Positions 1 through 13,626 are shown, numbered from the stretch's first letter. The stretch is DNA of 64,000 bases from Nyssa sinensis (GCA_008638375.1 CM018038.1:12347740-12411739), one strand, 5' to 3'. Notes: generated from the letters alone by a model not told the origin. Numbers and translations: made by a program.

Positions 1-1298
1 GCTCAATGGGTGGCATGCTATGACAATTTATAATCAATTAAGCATATACAGAATCCATATTTGTCTTATTACGTTTTATGAGATTTACTTAAGTTCCACT
101 TGAATTCATTCAAACAACAACCAAATTTCTAAATCTCTAGGTTTTATTAAAAACCCAAAAAAAGAACAAAGTCCTAATTCATCACTCATCAAGTAATCAC
201 CTCGCCTCTGATATAGCGAAACATGGTTTCATAGGCTACCAACCTGTAGGCAACCATAACCTGTACCACCGTGCAGGACTCTCGACTCAACCGTCGAACC
301 TCGGATGTACATATTCACAATTCAATCCACACCGTAACATTTCGAGTACTCACATCATCTCATAAGCACACAAAACGCTTTCTAAACCAATACTCTTGGT
401 TCTTTTCATTCTCACTCATTATTTAATCCTTTCAAGGATTTTTCTTAATGTTTTTTCTATGAACAAAACAAATAATTAATTTTAATTTTTTTTATAATCT
501 CACTCCACACTCTTTACAAGTGTGAGTGGTTACAATATTATTTACTAAAAACACATGCTTAGGGTTCCAACAACCTTAATATAAACACAGATTTCAATTT
601 GAGAATGCATGGGCATGCTTCACATACATATTAATTGACAAAATTGAAATCTAACACACAACATGGCAATCCTAGCATACTTTTATGAATGAATGTCCTC
701 TAGCAACCTATTCATTCCTATTTCACAAGTTTTAGAAACCCTAACTCACTTTTGTACAATTTTAGTAAAGTTTTCTTTGATTTTTTTTTTTCCGATTAAA
801 TCGCCCAAAATCAAGAAGAAATGCAGTAGATTTCGACTGTCACAAAAGCCTGAGTGACTTGCCAAATTTTTTCCCTTTTTCTTATTCCTTTCTTCCTCTT
901 TTTTTTTTCTTCTTTTCTTCTCTTCTTCTCTCCTTCTGCACGCCGCTGTTTTCTGGAACATGAGTGTGTGTGTTTTGTGTGGCTGTGTGTTTTTAAAAGT
1001 AAACAGGGTGTGGTTGACTTTCAACCACACCTTTGCCCTTTTTTTTTTAATCCTCACATAAACCACCGCCACACACATTCACTCATTCTCTTTTTTTTTT
1101 TTTCTTTTCTTGTTTGTTTTTTTTTTTCAACCTATTTGCCTTGTACATTATTTTATTTCCTATCCATATACATTTACTCAGTTAAATTTTTGTTGGGCAG
1201 ATTTTATACCTCAATTAATTTAATTAGTTCATTAAATTTTAATTTATTCTAAAAAAATTGTTTATTCTTTTTAATAAAAAAAATTACGGATCTTTACA
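1..1298 (-). repeat. 3' LTR of the chromovirus (partial)
   Basis: Read on the minus strand it begins TGTAAAGATCCG directly after a purine tract. It is collinear with 31649-33018, the 5' LTR of the same element, with scattered substitutions and small indels. The window starts inside it, so its last few hundred bases, equivalent to 17618-17862 plus 31249-31648, are missing. It includes pyrimidine-rich and poly-T stretches. Short open frames here are low-complexity and not coding. Confidence 0.9.
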
Positions 1299-1313
1299 TT
1301 CTCCCCCCCTTAA
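1299..1313 (-). other. Polypurine tract of the chromovirus
   Basis: The minus strand reads AAGGGGGGAGAA immediately before the LTR start TGTAAAG. This is the expected plus-strand DNA priming site, and it fixes the LTR boundary at 1298. Confidence 0.85.
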
Positions 1314-1357
1314 AAAAATTTCATCCTTAAAATTTAGGATATACCTGAAATAATAAA

Positions 1358-4300
1358 TCAGTCGGGATATCTAGTGCGAAGCTCATTCTCTCGTTCCCAT
1401 GTAGCCTTTTCTACATCGTGATGTCTCCATAACACCTTGACTAGTGGAATAGTCTTGCCCCGCAAGACTTGTTCCTTAGTATCCAGGATACGAATTGGAT
1501 GCTCCTCATATGAAGCATTGCTCTCCATATCTAACTCTACCCATTCCAAAACATGTGAAGGATTTGGACATTATTTGCAAAACATCGAAACGTGAAAAAC
1601 ATCATGAACCCTAGAAAGCTTTGGTGGTAATGCCAACCGATATGCAACCTCCCCAATCCTATCAAGGATCTCGAAAGGACTTATATACCTTGGAGCTAAC
1701 TTCCCTCCTCGGCCAAATCGAGTCAGGCCCTTCTGTAGAGCAACTTTAAGAAAGACATGATCTCTCACATCGAATGATAGAGGTGAATGCCTCTTATCCG
1801 CACAGCTTTTCTGTTTGCTCTGTGCTGTGAGAAGTCGTTGTCGTATCACTTTGAACTTTTCCATCGTCTCTCGAACCAAGTCGGGTCCTAAGACTGTGGC
1901 CTCTCCCACCTCAGTCCAACAAATTGGTGACCTACAAGGTCTACCATACAATGCTTCAAACAACGCCATCTCGATACTTGCCTGATAGTTGTTGTTATAA
2001 GCAAACTCTATAAGTGGCAAGTGATCTTCCCAACTGCCTCGAAATCCATGACGCAAGCTCGTAGTATATCTTATAGTATCTGAATGATACGTTCGGACTA
2101 TCTGTCAGTTTGTGAATGAAAAGCTGTACTAAGTGACAACTCAGTACCCAAAGTTGCTTGAAGACTTTACCAAAATCGTGCTGTATATCGTGCATCCCGA
2201 TCTGAAATAATAGAAATTGAAACTCCATGTAAACGTACTATCTCTTGAATGTAAATGCGGCTTAAAGTCTCTATTGAATCCGTAGCCCTCATCAGTAAAA
2301 AGTGTGCAGACTTCGTTAGACGGTCCACTATAACCCATATTGCATCATGCCCTTGTGGTGACCTCAGAAACCCCGAGACAAAATCCATCGTGATATGTTC
2401 CCACTTCCACCTCGTTACCGGAAGAGGTTGTAACAACCCCGTTGGTCGCTAATGCTCAGCTTTGACTTTCTGGCAAGTCAAATATTTATTTACAAATCCT
2501 GCGACATCGGTTTGTATGCCCTTCCATCAATATTGTCAGCAAAGATTCTGGTACATCTTGGTACCACCCGGATGTAATGCAAGTCTAGAGTGGTGAAATT
2601 CTTGCATAACATCCTTGCAACAAGTATGCGGTAGATAGTAACGTCCCTAATAACGTAATCCATGATTAGTATGAAATAACCATCCAGCAATTAGATCACC
2701 ACTAGCAATACGAGAACGAAAACATTCTGCCTCTGAATCCTAGTGCTGTGCATCCAAAATGTGAGTGAAAAGGCTAGGATGTGCAATAATGAAAAATAAG
2801 AAAGCTAAATCGCCTGTCTCATCGAGACATAAATCGTACTCTGCCACTGCCTCTAGCATGTTTCACTCACGCATTAGAATTGTTGTTACACTCCCATGCG
2901 ATTTCCTACTTAACGCATTTGCAACCACGTTAGCCTTCCCCGGATGATACAGAAGATCGAAGTCGTAATCCTCTATATATTCCATCCAACGACGCTGCTT
3001 CAAGTTCAAGTCCTTTTATGAGAAAAGGTAACTTGAGACTCTTATGATTTGAATACACCTCAAACTTTTCCTCGTAGAGATAGTGTCTCTAACACTTCAA
3101 AGCAAAGACAACTGCTACTAACTCTAAGTCGTAGGTGGGGTAGTTTCTCTCATGCAATTTCAACTGTTGAGCTGTAAGCAATAACCTTCCCTCGTTGCGT
3201 CAAAACGTAACCCAGTCCCTCTCGTGAAGCATTGCAGTATACCGTGCAGCCAATTCCACTCTCGAGAATAGTTACGACAAGTGCAGAGGTAAAAAGAGTC
3301 TTCAGTGTCTGGAAAGCTCACTCACAATCCTCATTCCAAACGAATTGGACTCCTTTCCGAGTAAGTCTAGTCATAGGCATAGCCAAGCGTGAAAATCCCT
3401 CTACAAAACGACGATAATACCCGGCTAAGCCAAAAAAACTACGTATCTCGAACACTTTTTTCGGTCTTTCCCAAGTCGTAACTGAATCGATCTTTGTAGG
3501 ATCAATGGAAACTCCCTCCTGGGAAACTACATGCCCAAGAAATATGACCTTAGTCAACCAAAATCCGTTCTTCTCATATTTGGCGTACAGGTGGTGCTCA
3601 TGTAAAGTCTATAGAGCAATTCTCAAATGCTCCTCATGTTCCTCTCGTGAAGGTGAATAAATAAAAATATCATCAACAAACGCAATGATGAAGCAATCAA
3701 GATACTCTCAAAAAACCCAATTCATGAGATCCATGAATGTTTTTGGTGTGTTCATCAACCCAAATGGCATCACAAAATACTCATAATGTCCATATCGTGT
3801 ACAAAAAGATGTCTTCTGCACATCAGAATCCTTGATCCTCAATTAGTGATATCCTGACCTTAAATCAATCTTTGAGAAACACATTGAACCCTGAAGTTGA
3901 TCAAACAAATAATCTATCCGCGGCAATGGATATCGATTCTTAATTGTGACTCGATTAAGTTTTCGATAATCGATGCAAAGGCATAAAGAACCATCACCCT
4001 TTTTGGCAAACAACACTAGTGCTCCCCCAGGTAAAGTGCTGGGATGTATAAACCCCTTATGCAATAGATCCTCTATCTGAGTCTTTAGCTCACGTAATTC
4101 TGTCGGAGCCATCCGATATGGTGCTATAGTGATAGGTGTAGTACCCGGTAAAAGCTCATTAGAGAACTCAATCTCTTTAGGTGGCGGTAACTCATACAAA
4201 TCATTTGGAAAAACATCCTCAAAATCCCTCACTATCGATGGTAACTCCTCACGACTGTTATCCCTAACATCAATTACCCAACTAGCAAATATAAAACTAA

Positions 4301-4422
4301 GTTCACCTAAGCCACTTGAATCCCACGGTCTCGGAGTATTGAAATCACTCCGATCCCCCAAGAAATCCCTCGGGAGTGCAGATAGTAACTTTACTACGGA
4401 AACAATCAATGGTAGCTCGATG
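1358..4422 (-). pseudogene. Chromovirus pol, 3' part: RT, RNase H, integrase, chromodomain
   Basis: This is the downstream portion of the Tekay-like polyprotein, split over several frames. Reading on the minus strand: end of protease and RT start (4422-3843, with CIDYRKLN and [11 protein letters not shown]), RT active site FVDD at 3669-3680, RT thumb and connection (3557-3318, YYRRFVEGFSRL), a degraded RNase H (about 3300-2950), integrase core (2436-2167, MDFVSGF and IISDRDARY), integrase C-terminus (2056-1571, ending VFHVSM), and a chromodomain (1549-1358, VKVLWRHHDVEKATWERE). Stops and frameshifts separate every block. The chromodomain is the part thought to direct insertion to marked chromatin in this lineage. 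The frame at the 4422 edge continues exactly at 15444, beyond the Athila insertion. Confidence 0.9.
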
Positions 4423-6239
4423 TGATGAGTGCGCAAAAGTGCACTCTAAATACCCTATTATCGAAGAGAATTGCTAGAAAGTAAATAGGAATATTGAGAT
4501 ATATTTGATATTATTTATTTAATTTCTATTTACATTGAGATATATTTTAGCGGTATTTTATAAGATCTTAAGTCTCAAATATTGCATTATTTGTTGGCGA
4601 GCGCTAGTTTGCAATTGCGCTTTACATTTAATAGTTTTAGAATAATTTTTGGCTTTTTGGCAGATTCGACCATTGAGTTTCAATCGAGATTTGGATGACG
4701 TTAAAGTTTCAGAATGAGAAAGTGATCTTCATGAAATATTTAGAGGACGTCTTGAGCTTTTCAAAAAGGTCTGGTTTGCAAAAATCGGAGTACGTTTGGG
4801 CCTCCAAACATTATTTCAAAGACAGGCCTGGAAAGCTGCTATGAACCTCTCCGTCCAGCCAAATTGAAGTGGCCATAACTTGAGCTTCCGAAGTCCAAAT
4901 TAGGTGATTTTTATGTCTAAAATTATCTACTCATCCGGGGCTACAACTTCCGTGAAGAGATCGAGTCAAGATTCAGCCGTTATTCGATGAAAAATGGAGC
5001 GTGAAGATGGATGCTGCTGGCTGTATACGGCTGAAAACACAGCATTTTAAGAATAATAAATAATCAAAAGGAAAGAATGAAGTCAAGGGAAATTGGATGA
5101 CATGCGGCTGCCAATGGGCTTGTTGTGCGGCTGGGAGTGTTTAGTGAGGCCAAAAGAAAGAAAGAAAAATAAATAAATAGGAAGTAAAGCATGTGGGCCA
5201 GCAAGTGAAGTAATCCAGTTGTGCGGTGGGCTGAATGAAGGTGAGACGGCTGGGTTTTACAAGGCTTTAGGGCGTTGAACAGGGGCTGATTTAAAAGAGG
5301 AAGATTTTGATTTAAAAGGGGAGAAGAGGAGTTCGGCGAGGGGGGATGAACGGAAGGAGCTGCGGCTGTTTGAGGAAAAAGGGACGGCTGTGGCAGAAAC
5401 AAAAGGGGGAAGCTGCGACTGTGGGATATACAGAAAATACAGAAGCAGTTCTAGCGCAGGGAAGAAGCCGCAGATACTCCATGACAGATTATTTCTTCAT
5501 GAAATTTATGTTATTCATCCTGTACATGGGTAACTAAATTTTCAAGTGGGGTTAGGGATTACTTTGCACCATAGATGGTTATTTTAATTTATTTTGATTC
5601 CTGTACATGATTTTAATTTGTTAAATTCTTCGTTGATCATTCTAAATTTATTGTTAGATTTTATTGTCCGAATAATTAAAGGTTTTAGTCCGTTTATAGA
5701 TTCAGTCATGCTTTTTTTATTGAGTGGATTAATGTTTTGATTATTTTTGGAACAATTGAATATTTATATTGATTCAATTCTTTGCTGCGATATTGCTCGT
5801 TCGGTATATTGTCGTCGTTGAGTTTTTTCAATGTGAATATTAATTTGAGAGATTTAAAGATGATGAATGATTTTTCGAAGGGTTATTTTCAGTCTAATTT
5901 TAATGCATAATTTTAAATCTTCCGATTGAGATTTTTAGAATTTAATTTCTCAATTGAGTTATCTGTGAATTAAAAATAATTGAAATACCATATATGTGCA
6001 AGGGATTCCCGACACTCCACTGTTCGTTAATTTTGGATATTTTCTTCCATTAGTCAATTTGTTTAATTCTTAATTTTCATTCACAGATCATTTTTATATA
6101 TTTTTATTTTCTCGTTAACTGTTTAATACTTTCTGTAGTTTCAGAAATTCTATTTATTATTCTTTTAATTTAGTCTCCCTGTGGAATCGACACCCCAAAG
6201 CTACACTACAACTACCGCGTTATTCTTTGGGCGTAATCA
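4423..6239 (+). repeat. Athila 5' LTR
   Basis: It starts TGATGAGTGCGC and ends GGGCGTAATCA. The start is chosen because it leaves GATG as target duplication and preserves the host reading frame; starting two bases earlier would leave only 2 bp. A 112-residue frame on its minus strand is present in both LTRs but resembles no known protein. Confidence 0.95.
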
Positions 6240-6244
6240 AATTT

Positions 6245-6262
6245 TGGCGCCGTTGCCGGGGA
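6245..6262 (+). other. Primer binding site, tRNA-Asp(GTC) type
   Basis: TGGCGCCGTTGCCGGGGA is an 18-nt complement of the 3' end of plant tRNA-Asp(GTC), as is typical for Athila elements. It lies five bases after the 5' LTR. Confidence 0.95.
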
Positions 6263-6342
6263 GACGGTAGAAGAATCAGTAGATAGTTTTTCTTTTCAAC
6301 AGTTTGTAAAGGCGGTAACTTCGTTCCCTTCTTTTTACTTAC

Positions 6343-6344
6343 TG

Positions 6345-6404
<60 letters not shown>
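6343..6404 (+). repeat. (ATT)n microsatellite in the Athila leader
   Basis: About 20 uninterrupted ATT units lie between the primer site and gag, followed by a T-rich tract up to about 6490. Its purity fits the young age of the element. Confidence 0.95.
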
Positions 6405-6405
<1 letters not shown>

Positions 6406-6506
6406 TTTTATTATTTTTTTTATTTTATTTTTATTTCTAGTTATTTATTTATTCATTTTATTTTATTTCTTCTTTTTTTTTTTTTTTATTATTATTGTCA
6501 TCTTGC

Positions 6507-9500
6507 ATGCATAATAGATATAGGGACGCATTAGGCCGCTTTGCTTATAGGCCTGTGTTAGAGTCAGATTTAGAGTCTAATTTTTCTTGTTTTTCTAATT
6601 CTTTGTTTGATAATATTTCTAATTCTGCAAATATGAGTGAATATGAGGATCAACCCACTAGGACTCTTCAGGATTACCTTCACCCTACACGCACAGCTAC
6701 ACCATCATGCATCATGTTTCCACCCAATGCTCGTCCAATTGATGTTAAAACAGGGGTAATACAGTTACTCCCTACATTTCATGGTTTGGAAAATGAGAAT
6801 CCATATGTGCATATTAGGGAGTTTGAAGAGGTAGTTGCGACTTTTCATAGTCAGAATGCAACACAAGACATTGTGAGACTTAAGTTCTTTCCTTTCTCTT
6901 TGAAGGATCGAGCTAAGAGTTGGCTATACTCACTGAGACCACGGTCAATTGGATCGTGGAATGAGATGACCCAAATTTTCTTCACTAAATACTTTCCCCA
7001 ACACAAGACCAATGCTTTGAAAAGACAGATTTTCACCTTTGCACAAAAGGATAGTGAGACTTTGTATCAATCTTGGGAGAGGTTTAAGGAGTTACTGAGT
7101 ATATGCCCTCACCATGGGTATGAGAGTTGGCGTGTAGTGAGCTATTTCTATGAGGGACTTACACCTAGAGAGCGCCAATTTGTAGAGATGATGTGCAATG
7201 GTGAGTTCCTACAGAAAGATCCTGATGAGGCCATAGAGTATCTTAATGAGCTTGCTGAAAAAGCTCACACATGGACAGGACCTAGTGCTACTGAAAGCAC
7301 AAATAGGTCACGACCCATAGGGAACCAACAGAGTGGGGGAATTTACCATCTTAGGGAGGAGGATAATTTGAAAGTTAAGGTTGAGACTCTCACTAGAGAG
7401 TTAGAGATGCTAAAGGCTAAAGACGTAAAGCCAACACACTTGGCTAATCATGCAGAGCCTTTTAGACCATGTTCAGTGTGTGGCGGGGTAGATCACCTTG
7501 CCCAAGAGTGTCCCACATCAGCTGAGATGAAAGGGATGTATGAGGACCAATGTAATACCCTGGGTATGTACAAGAAGCCTTTCACACCCTACTCTGAGAC
7601 TTATAATCCAGGGTGGCGCAATCACCCCAATTTTAGCTGGAAATCTGAAAGCCAGCCACATGCACCACCACCTGCACAGCCTCCTAGATCATACCCTGCA
7701 CCATATCATGCACCATATCATGCATCTTCATCTTCTAGGAATTCTTTAGAAGATACTTTACAGGCATTTATTGAAGCACAAGGTAAGACTAACCAAAAAT
7801 TTGAATCTTTGATCACGCAGGTTGTCGAAGAAAACAAAGAGATAAAGAGCCAAATGTCTAAATTGATGAGCTCTTTGAGTGTGAATGAGAGAGGCCGATT
7901 CCCTTCCCAAGCTCAATCCACACCCCAAGGTCAACACATGGCACAAGAGAATCTGAAGGATGCAAACGCCATTGTGACTCGAAGTGGTAAGTCCTTACAC
8001 ATCCCAATCATGGACAAATCAGAGGATGTGGAAAAGGAACAGGATGGTAGCAATGCTGAAATGCCCAAGGAACCAGAAGTGATGAAGAGTTATGTTAAGG
8101 TACCATTCCCTCAGGCTTTAAAATCAACCAAGCGCACTCTGGATCCTAATAATGAAATCCTCGAAAATCTCAGGCAGGTAAAAATCAATCTTCCTCTTTT
8201 ACATGTAATTAAGCAAGTTCCTACTTATGCAAAGGTTCTTAAGGATTTATGTACAGTTAAGAGGAAGCACCATGTGAAGAAGACAGCATTTCTGACAGAG
8301 CAAGTTAGTGCTCTCATTGAGCAGAGGATCCCCCCCAAGTACAAGGATCCTGGTTGTCCAACCATTGCATGCAGTATTGGAAATCACGAGTTTGGACAAG
8401 CTTTACTTGATTTAGGAGCAAGTGTGAATTTAATGCCTTATTCTATTTACTTGCAGATGGGGTTGGGAGAGATCAAACCAACCTCTGTGGTATTGCAATT
8501 GGCTGACCGTTCAGTCAGAGCACCACGGGGTGTGGTAGAGGATGTTTTAATTCAAGTTGATAAATTTTATTATCCTGTTGATTTCATAATCCTTGACACT
8601 AACTCTACTGTTGATTCTACCTCTAAAATTCCTTTGATTTTAGGTAGGCCTTTCCTTGCCACAGCTAATGCTCTTATCAATTGCAGGAATGGCCTTATGA
8701 AGCTGTCTTTTGGGAACATGACTCTTGAGGTGAATATATTTCATGTTGCAAAACAGCTAGAAGAGGATGATGAGTGCCACCAGACATATATGATTGATTC
8801 ACTCGTTGATTCACTCATAGATAGGGGAGTTCCTCCAACTCATGATTCCGATCCCCTTGAACATTTTTTGGTTAATTCTGAGTTCGATTATATTGCTGAT
8901 CCATCTGATGTGGTCGATATTTGTGCTATTTTTGACAGGACTCAAGATTATGGAGCACGGGGGTGGCAACCAAAGTTTGAAGAGTTACCTACAAAAAGGG
9001 AAAAGCAGATTCCTTCAAGTGTGGTGCCCCCAAAAGTTGAATTGAAGCCTTTGCCTAAGGGTTTAAAGCATGCTTTCCTTGGTCCAGGTGACACTTTTCC
9101 TGTTATCATTTCATCTGAATTATCTGAGTCCCAAGGAAAGAAATTAATTCAGACCCTGAATAGGCATAGGCCGGCCATAGGTTGGAGCATAGCTGACATA
9201 AAAGGTGTTAGTCCCCTAGTTTGTTCGCATAAAATTAATTTGGAGGAAGGAACTAACCCTCGTAGAGACCCCCAGCGTAGGCTTAATCCCACTATGAAGG
9301 AAGTGGTGAAAAATGAGGTTTTGAAACTATTAGACGCAGGCATTATATATCCTATTGCTGATAGTAAATGGGTTAGTCCTACGCAGGTTGTCCCGAAAAA
9401 GTCAGGTGTCACTGTGATAAAAAATGACCTAGGAGAGTTAGTCCCTACAAGACTTGTGACTGGATGGCGGATGTGCATTGATTATAGAAAACTGAATGCC

Positions 9501-11936
9501 GCCACTCGAAAAGACCATTTTCCTCTCCCTTTTATTGATCAAATTCTTGAGCGTGTGGCTGGTCATCCTTATTATTGTTTCTTAGATGGTTATTCTGGTT
9601 ATTATCAAATTGAAATTGCATTAGAAGACCAGGAAAAAACCACTTTTACTTGTCCTTTTGGTACTTATGCTTTTCGTAGAATGCCGTTTGGATTGTGTAA
9701 TGCACCTGCTACTTTTCAACGTTGCATGATGAGTATTTTTAGTGATATGGTTGAAAATTTCATGGAAGTGTTTATGGATGATGTGACTGTGTTTGGATCT
9801 TCTTTTGATGCATGCTTAATGAATTTAGAGAAAGTGTTGACCCGTTGTGAGGAGAAGGACTTGGTTTTGAATTGGGAAAAATGTCATTTTATGGTCCCTT
9901 CAGGTATTGTCTTAGGGCATATTATTTCTTCTAGAGGGATAGAGGTTGATCAATCTAAGATTGAATTAATCTCTAAATTGCCCACACCTAAGACAGTCAA
10001 GGATGTGAGATCTTTTCTTGGTCATGCAGGCTTTTATAGGAGGTTTATACAGAATTTTTCTAGCATATCTAGACCACTATGTGACCTTCTAGCTAAAGAC
10101 GCCCCATTTGAGTGGACACAAGCATGTCAAGAGGCCTTTAAAACGCTAATTGGCAAGCTTACTTCAGCACCCATAATGCAGCCACCTGATTGGACTTTAC
10201 CTTTTGAGATTATGTGTGATGCTAGTGATTATGCTGTAGGTGCTGTTCTTGGACAGCGAAGGGAGAAGAAGCCATTCGTCATTTACTATGCTAGTAGAAC
10301 TCTAAATAGTGCTCAAATGAATTACTCTACTACTGAAAAAGAGTTGCTAGCTGTTGTGTTTGCTTTGGACAAATTTCGTGCTTATTTAATTGGTTCTCCT
10401 ATTCTTGTTTTCACAGATCATGCAGCCCTTAAGTACCTTCTCACAAAGAAGGATGCTAAGGCGCGATTAATACGGTGGATTTTACTTTTGCAGGAATTTG
10501 ATCTCACCATCAAAGATAAGAAAGGAGTGGAGAACGTAGTGGCTGACCATCTCTCGAGGCTCACATTTGAAGACACCTCTAACCACCTGCCAATTAGAGA
10601 TGATTTTCCTGATGAGCATTTACTTTCTATTACTACTTTACCATGGTTTGCTCATATTGTGAATTATTTGGTTACAGGTGAGATACCAGTGGATTGGAGC
10701 GCTCAAGACAAGAGGAAGTTCATGACTGAGGTACGTAATTTCTATTGGGATGACCCTTTTCTTTTCAAATACTGTCCTGACCAAATTTTAAGGCGATGCA
10801 TCCCTGATGAAGAGATTACTAGTGTTTTAGAATTTTGTCACACCCAAGCTTGTGGGGGCCACTTTTCAATGAAGAAAACCGCTGCAAAAATTTTGCAGTG
10901 TGGATTTTATTGGCCTACCTTGTTTAAGGATGCTAACATCTATTGTCGATCATGTGAACAGTGTCAACAGTTAGGAGCTATGACCCGTCGTAATATGATG
11001 CCTTTAAACCCAATTTTAGTGATTGAAATTTTTGATTGTTGGGGCATTGATTTCATGGGACCATTTCCTCCCTCTTTTGGATATCTCTATATTATTGTGG
11101 TAGTAGATTATGTCTCAAAATGGGTAGAGGCCGCAGCTTGCAGGTGTAATGATAATAAGACGGTGATTAAATTTCTTAAAGAGAATGTGTTGTCTCGATT
11201 TGGTACACCACGTGCTATCATTAGTGACCGAGGCACACACTTTTGTAACCGTTCTTTTGAGGCCTTGATGAAAAAATATGGGGTGGTACATAAAGTCTCT
11301 ACTGCTTATCATCCCCAGACCAGTGGACAGGTAGAACTTGCAAATAGGGAAATTAAGCAAATTTTAGAAAAAACGGTTAACCCGGATCGCAAAGATTGGT
11401 CTTTGAGATTAGTTGATGCACTTTGGGCCTACCGTACAGCTTTCAAAACTCCCTTAGGCATGTCACCTTATAGGCTTGTTTTTGGAAAGCCTTGTCACTT
11501 ACCTGTGGAGCTCGAGCATCGAGCTTATTGGGCCGTAAAGCATTTCAATTTTGACATAGGAGAAGCAGGTAAGTTGAGAAAATTGCAATTAACTGAGTTA
11601 GAAGAATTGAGAAATGATGCTTATGAGAATTCTAGAATCTATAAGGCTAAAATGAAAGCATTTCATGATAAAAATATTTTGAGAAAGACTTTTAAGCCTG
11701 ATGATCGAGTATTTTTATATGATTCTAGACTCCATAAGCATCCAGGAAAACTCAGGTCTAGATGGACAGGCCCCTTTATAGTGAAAAATGTTTTTGGACA
11801 TGGGGTAGTTGAAATAGAGGATCCTAACGATGGTCGGGTTTTTAAAGTAAATGGCCAGCGCCTTAAAGTTTTGTTTGATAGGCAAGTTCCAGAGGTGGAA
11901 GACATTCCACTTATGGACCCAGTTTATCACCCTTGA
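6507..11936 (+). CDS. gag-pol: Athila gag-pol polyprotein, single intact frame (1809 codons)
   Basis: It encodes the particle protein and the enzymes that copy and integrate the element. From the first ATG: gag core about residues 85-230, zinc knuckle CX2CX4HX4C near 322, aspartic protease with DLGAS at 635 and ILGRPF near 711, and RT from about 985 with the FMDD active site at 1089-1092. RNase H follows (acidic residues in IMCDAS at 1238 and FTDHA at 1304), then integrase with an HHCC domain from 1445 and catalytic D1515, D1574, E1610 (35 residues between the last two). DLGA rather than DSGA is usual for Athila proteases. An in-frame TTG at 6495 gives four more codons, but the first ATG at 6507 is the sensible plant start. 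A second ATG (MSEYED) lies about 42 codons in. No stop or frameshift was found, which is rare in this window. Confidence 0.95.
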   Translation: MHNRYRDALGRFAYRPVLESDLESNFSCFSNSLFDNISNSANMSEYEDQPTRTLQDYLHPTRTATPSCIMFPPNARPIDVKTGVIQLLPTFHGLENENPYVHIREFEEVVATFHSQNATQDIVRLKFFPFSLKDRAKSWLYSLRPRSIGSWNEMTQIFFTKYFPQHKTNALKRQIFTFAQKDSETLYQSWERFKELLSICPHHGYESWRVVSYFYEGLTPRERQFVEMMCNGEFLQKDPDEAIEYLNELAEKAHTWTGPSATESTNRSRPIGNQQSGGIYHLREEDNLKVKVETLTRELEMLKAKDVKPTHLANHAEPFRPCSVCGGVDHLAQECPTSAEMKGMYEDQCNTLGMYKKPFTPYSETYNPGWRNHPNFSWKSESQPHAPPPAQPPRSYPAPYHAPYHASSSSRNSLEDTLQAFIEAQGKTNQKFESLITQVVEENKEIKSQMSKLMSSLSVNERGRFPSQAQSTPQGQHMAQENLKDANAIVTRSGKSLHIPIMDKSEDVEKEQDGSNAEMPKEPEVMKSYVKVPFPQALKSTKRTLDPNNEILENLRQVKINLPLLHVIKQVPTYAKVLKDLCTVKRKHHVKKTAFLTEQVSALIEQRIPPKYKDPGCPTIACSIGNHEFGQALLDLGASVNLMPYSIYLQMGLGEIKPTSVVLQLADRSVRAPRGVVEDVLIQVDKFYYPVDFIILDTNSTVDSTSKIPLILGRPFLATANALINCRNGLMKLSFGNMTLEVNIFHVAKQLEEDDECHQTYMIDSLVDSLIDRGVPPTHDSDPLEHFLVNSEFDYIADPSDVVDICAIFDRTQDYGARGWQPKFEELPTKREKQIPSSVVPPKVELKPLPKGLKHAFLGPGDTFPVIISSELSESQGKKLIQTLNRHRPAIGWSIADIKGVSPLVCSHKINLEEGTNPRRDPQRRLNPTMKEVVKNEVLKLLDAGIIYPIADSKWVSPTQVVPKKSGVTVIKNDLGELVPTRLVTGWRMCIDYRKLNAATRKDHFPLPFIDQILERVAGHPYYCFLDGYSGYYQIEIALEDQEKTTFTCPFGTYAFRRMPFGLCNAPATFQRCMMSIFSDMVENFMEVFMDDVTVFGSSFDACLMNLEKVLTRCEEKDLVLNWEKCHFMVPSGIVLGHIISSRGIEVDQSKIELISKLPTPKTVKDVRSFLGHAGFYRRFIQNFSSISRPLCDLLAKDAPFEWTQACQEAFKTLIGKLTSAPIMQPPDWTLPFEIMCDASDYAVGAVLGQRREKKPFVIYYASRTLNSAQMNYSTTEKELLAVVFALDKFRAYLIGSPILVFTDHAALKYLLTKKDAKARLIRWILLLQEFDLTIKDKKGVENVVADHLSRLTFEDTSNHLPIRDDFPDEHLLSITTLPWFAHIVNYLVTGEIPVDWSAQDKRKFMTEVRNFYWDDPFLFKYCPDQILRRCIPDEEITSVLEFCHTQACGGHFSMKKTAAKILQCGFYWPTLFKDANIYCRSCEQCQQLGAMTRRNMMPLNPILVIEIFDCWGIDFMGPFPPSFGYLYIIVVVDYVSKWVEAAACRCNDNKTVIKFLKENVLSRFGTPRAIISDRGTHFCNRSFEALMKKYGVVHKVSTAYHPQTSGQVELANREIKQILEKTVNPDRKDWSLRLVDALWAYRTAFKTPLGMSPYRLVFGKPCHLPVELEHRAYWAVKHFNFDIGEAGKLRKLQLTELEELRNDAYENSRIYKAKMKAFHDKNILRKTFKPDDRVFLYDSRLHKHPGKLRSRWTGPFIVKNVFGHGVVEIEDPNDGRVFKVNGQRLKVLFDRQVPEVEDIPLMDPVYHP

Positions 11937-11949
11937 TAGCGCCACGCAG

Positions 11950-12061
11950 GTATGTTTTTTATTTTATTTTATTTTATTTTATTTTATTTTATTTTTGTTT
12001 TATTTTAGTTTCGTTCTTTTTCTTTTTGTTTGCTGCTGTTTTTCTTTGTTTTTATTTGCAG
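11950..12061 (+). other. Putative spliceosomal intron just after the pol stop
   Basis: The sequence CAG|GTATGT starts 13 nt after the stop codon and ends in a long U-rich tract and TTTGCAG|GT, 112 bp in all. Both sites fit plant splice consensus and the body is about 70% T. This is a prediction from sequence only. Confidence 0.45.
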
Positions 12062-12201
12062 GTTAGTTTCATTTTGTCAAGTTTAGGATGCCATCTTGGG
12101 TGCTTAGCGAACTGCCCACGTCACAGTCAGGTGTATTCTCTCCTTTTTAGAACCCTCCATTCAATTTTGATTGCTTAAACATTGAGGACAATGTTTCATT
12201 T

Positions 12202-12214
12202 AAGTTGGGGGGTG
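12202..12214 (+). other. Internal polypurine-tract-like motif of Athila
   Basis: AAGTTGGGGGGTG here is identical over 13 bases to the tract next to the 3' LTR (13614-13626). It could act as an extra plus-strand primer or be an ancestral duplication. Confidence 0.6.
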
Positions 12215-13613
12215 GTGATTGCAAATTCATATTTTCATGTGTCAAAATTTTTAAAAAAAATTTGCATCACACGAGCGTCTTTTCACACGAGTACTCATTT
12301 TCATTCATAGCTATTTTTGTGAATTCACCAAATCCACCATAATCATTCTACTGCGGCATTCACAGAATTTTTAATGCACTTATCCAAACTTTGTGATAAG
12401 ATGGTGGTCGACACATGTAGCTAGAGAACTCTTTTGCTTAAGTATTCATGTGTGTTTTGGAGAGAATTGAGAGTCTACAAATTTAGTTTGTGATAAGCGT
12501 TCATTGATCTGTTGAATTGGGCACTTCTTTTGAGAATATCATTACATGGTTGGTGGCATGACGGCGGATATACTTGGGATATGACGAAGGTCAATTTAGG
12601 ATTAACATTTGAGCCTTTCAAGCTAACCCTTCTCATCATAGACCCTTAGTAGCCAAATTTGAGCCAACAAACACATTTAGTTTTTTTTCATGTGCCTGTA
12701 TCATCCATACCTCTCCACATTGGAGTATAGCCTATACTTTAATTTTTTCTACCCTTGTTGCTTCCAAGTGTGTACTAGGTGTGAAATTTGCGTTACTTGT
12801 CTTTTGTGTTGCATTGAAAAAAAAAAAAAAGCAGAAAAAAAAGGAAGAAAGTGCAAAAGTGTTCAGTTGGGTGAGCATTAAAGTCAATGAGCATCAATGT
12901 TTATTCTATTGAAAAAAAAAAAAAAAAAGAAGAAAAAAAAGTTGAAACAATTGAAAAAGGTGAAGAAAAAGAGAGAGAAAGAAGAAGAAGAATGAGATGT
13001 TTTGTTATTCAAAGATTTGAAAAGTTGAAGAGTACATCAAGTGGAAAGTTTGATTTGCTATGGTTCGTAATGAAATTCTCTTAGTATGTACTTGGAAGTT
13101 TTTGAATCCTTTTTACCCTTTTCTTCATATAGCCTTTAACCCAAGCCACGTTACAACCCTTTTATATTGATCGTTCTGATCCTGAGTAAGCCTGTGGAAA
13201 GAATGGTGGAAGTCTCATTGGTTAGTGCGCCTATCATAAGATCAATGTTTGCTTGTTGCTTGTGCGTAATTGCCTAATTTTTCGTTGAGCGTATACACCC
13301 CTTGTCAACTCCATAGAGAGAATCCCTACATGAAACACTTTTATTCCCGTGAGATATGGAGTTGAACCTTTTGCTTGAGATGTTCTTGATGTTGCATGTG
13401 TCATGATTTGTGGTTGGATGGATATGGTTTGGAACACACACACACTCTGTGAATTGCTATAAGTGGATTGATTGTTACAGGGTTATTGAATTCCTAAAAT
13501 TGCTTTGATTTATGAACCTGAAAAAAAAAAGTGTGACTAGATGCCTGCTGTGTGTGTTTTTCCTTGATTTCTTCGGCCAAATGCATGGAAATTGCTAGGG
13601 ACTAGCAATGAGT

Positions 13614-13626
13614 AAGTTGGGGGGTG
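13614..13626 (+). other. Polypurine tract of Athila
   Basis: AAGTTGGGGGGTG lies directly before the 3' LTR start TGATGAG. It primes plus-strand DNA synthesis in this family. Confidence 0.9.

Larger units (their letters stand above)
11937..13613 (+). other. Athila 3' untranslated region, no env-like gene
   Basis: About 1.7 kb between the pol stop and the polypurine tract. It holds an intron-like segment with TTTTA repeats (11950-12061), an internal copy of the polypurine tract (12202-12214), two A-rich runs near 12820 and 12915, and no long ORF. In other Athila elements an envelope-like ORF can lie here; here it is absent or lost. Confidence 0.85.

Noticed and set aside
5064..5402. 112-codon frame on the minus strand of the Athila LTR, identical at 14268-14606
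   Set aside because: Identical only because the LTRs are identical. Composition is Pro/Ser/Leu-rich and matches no family.
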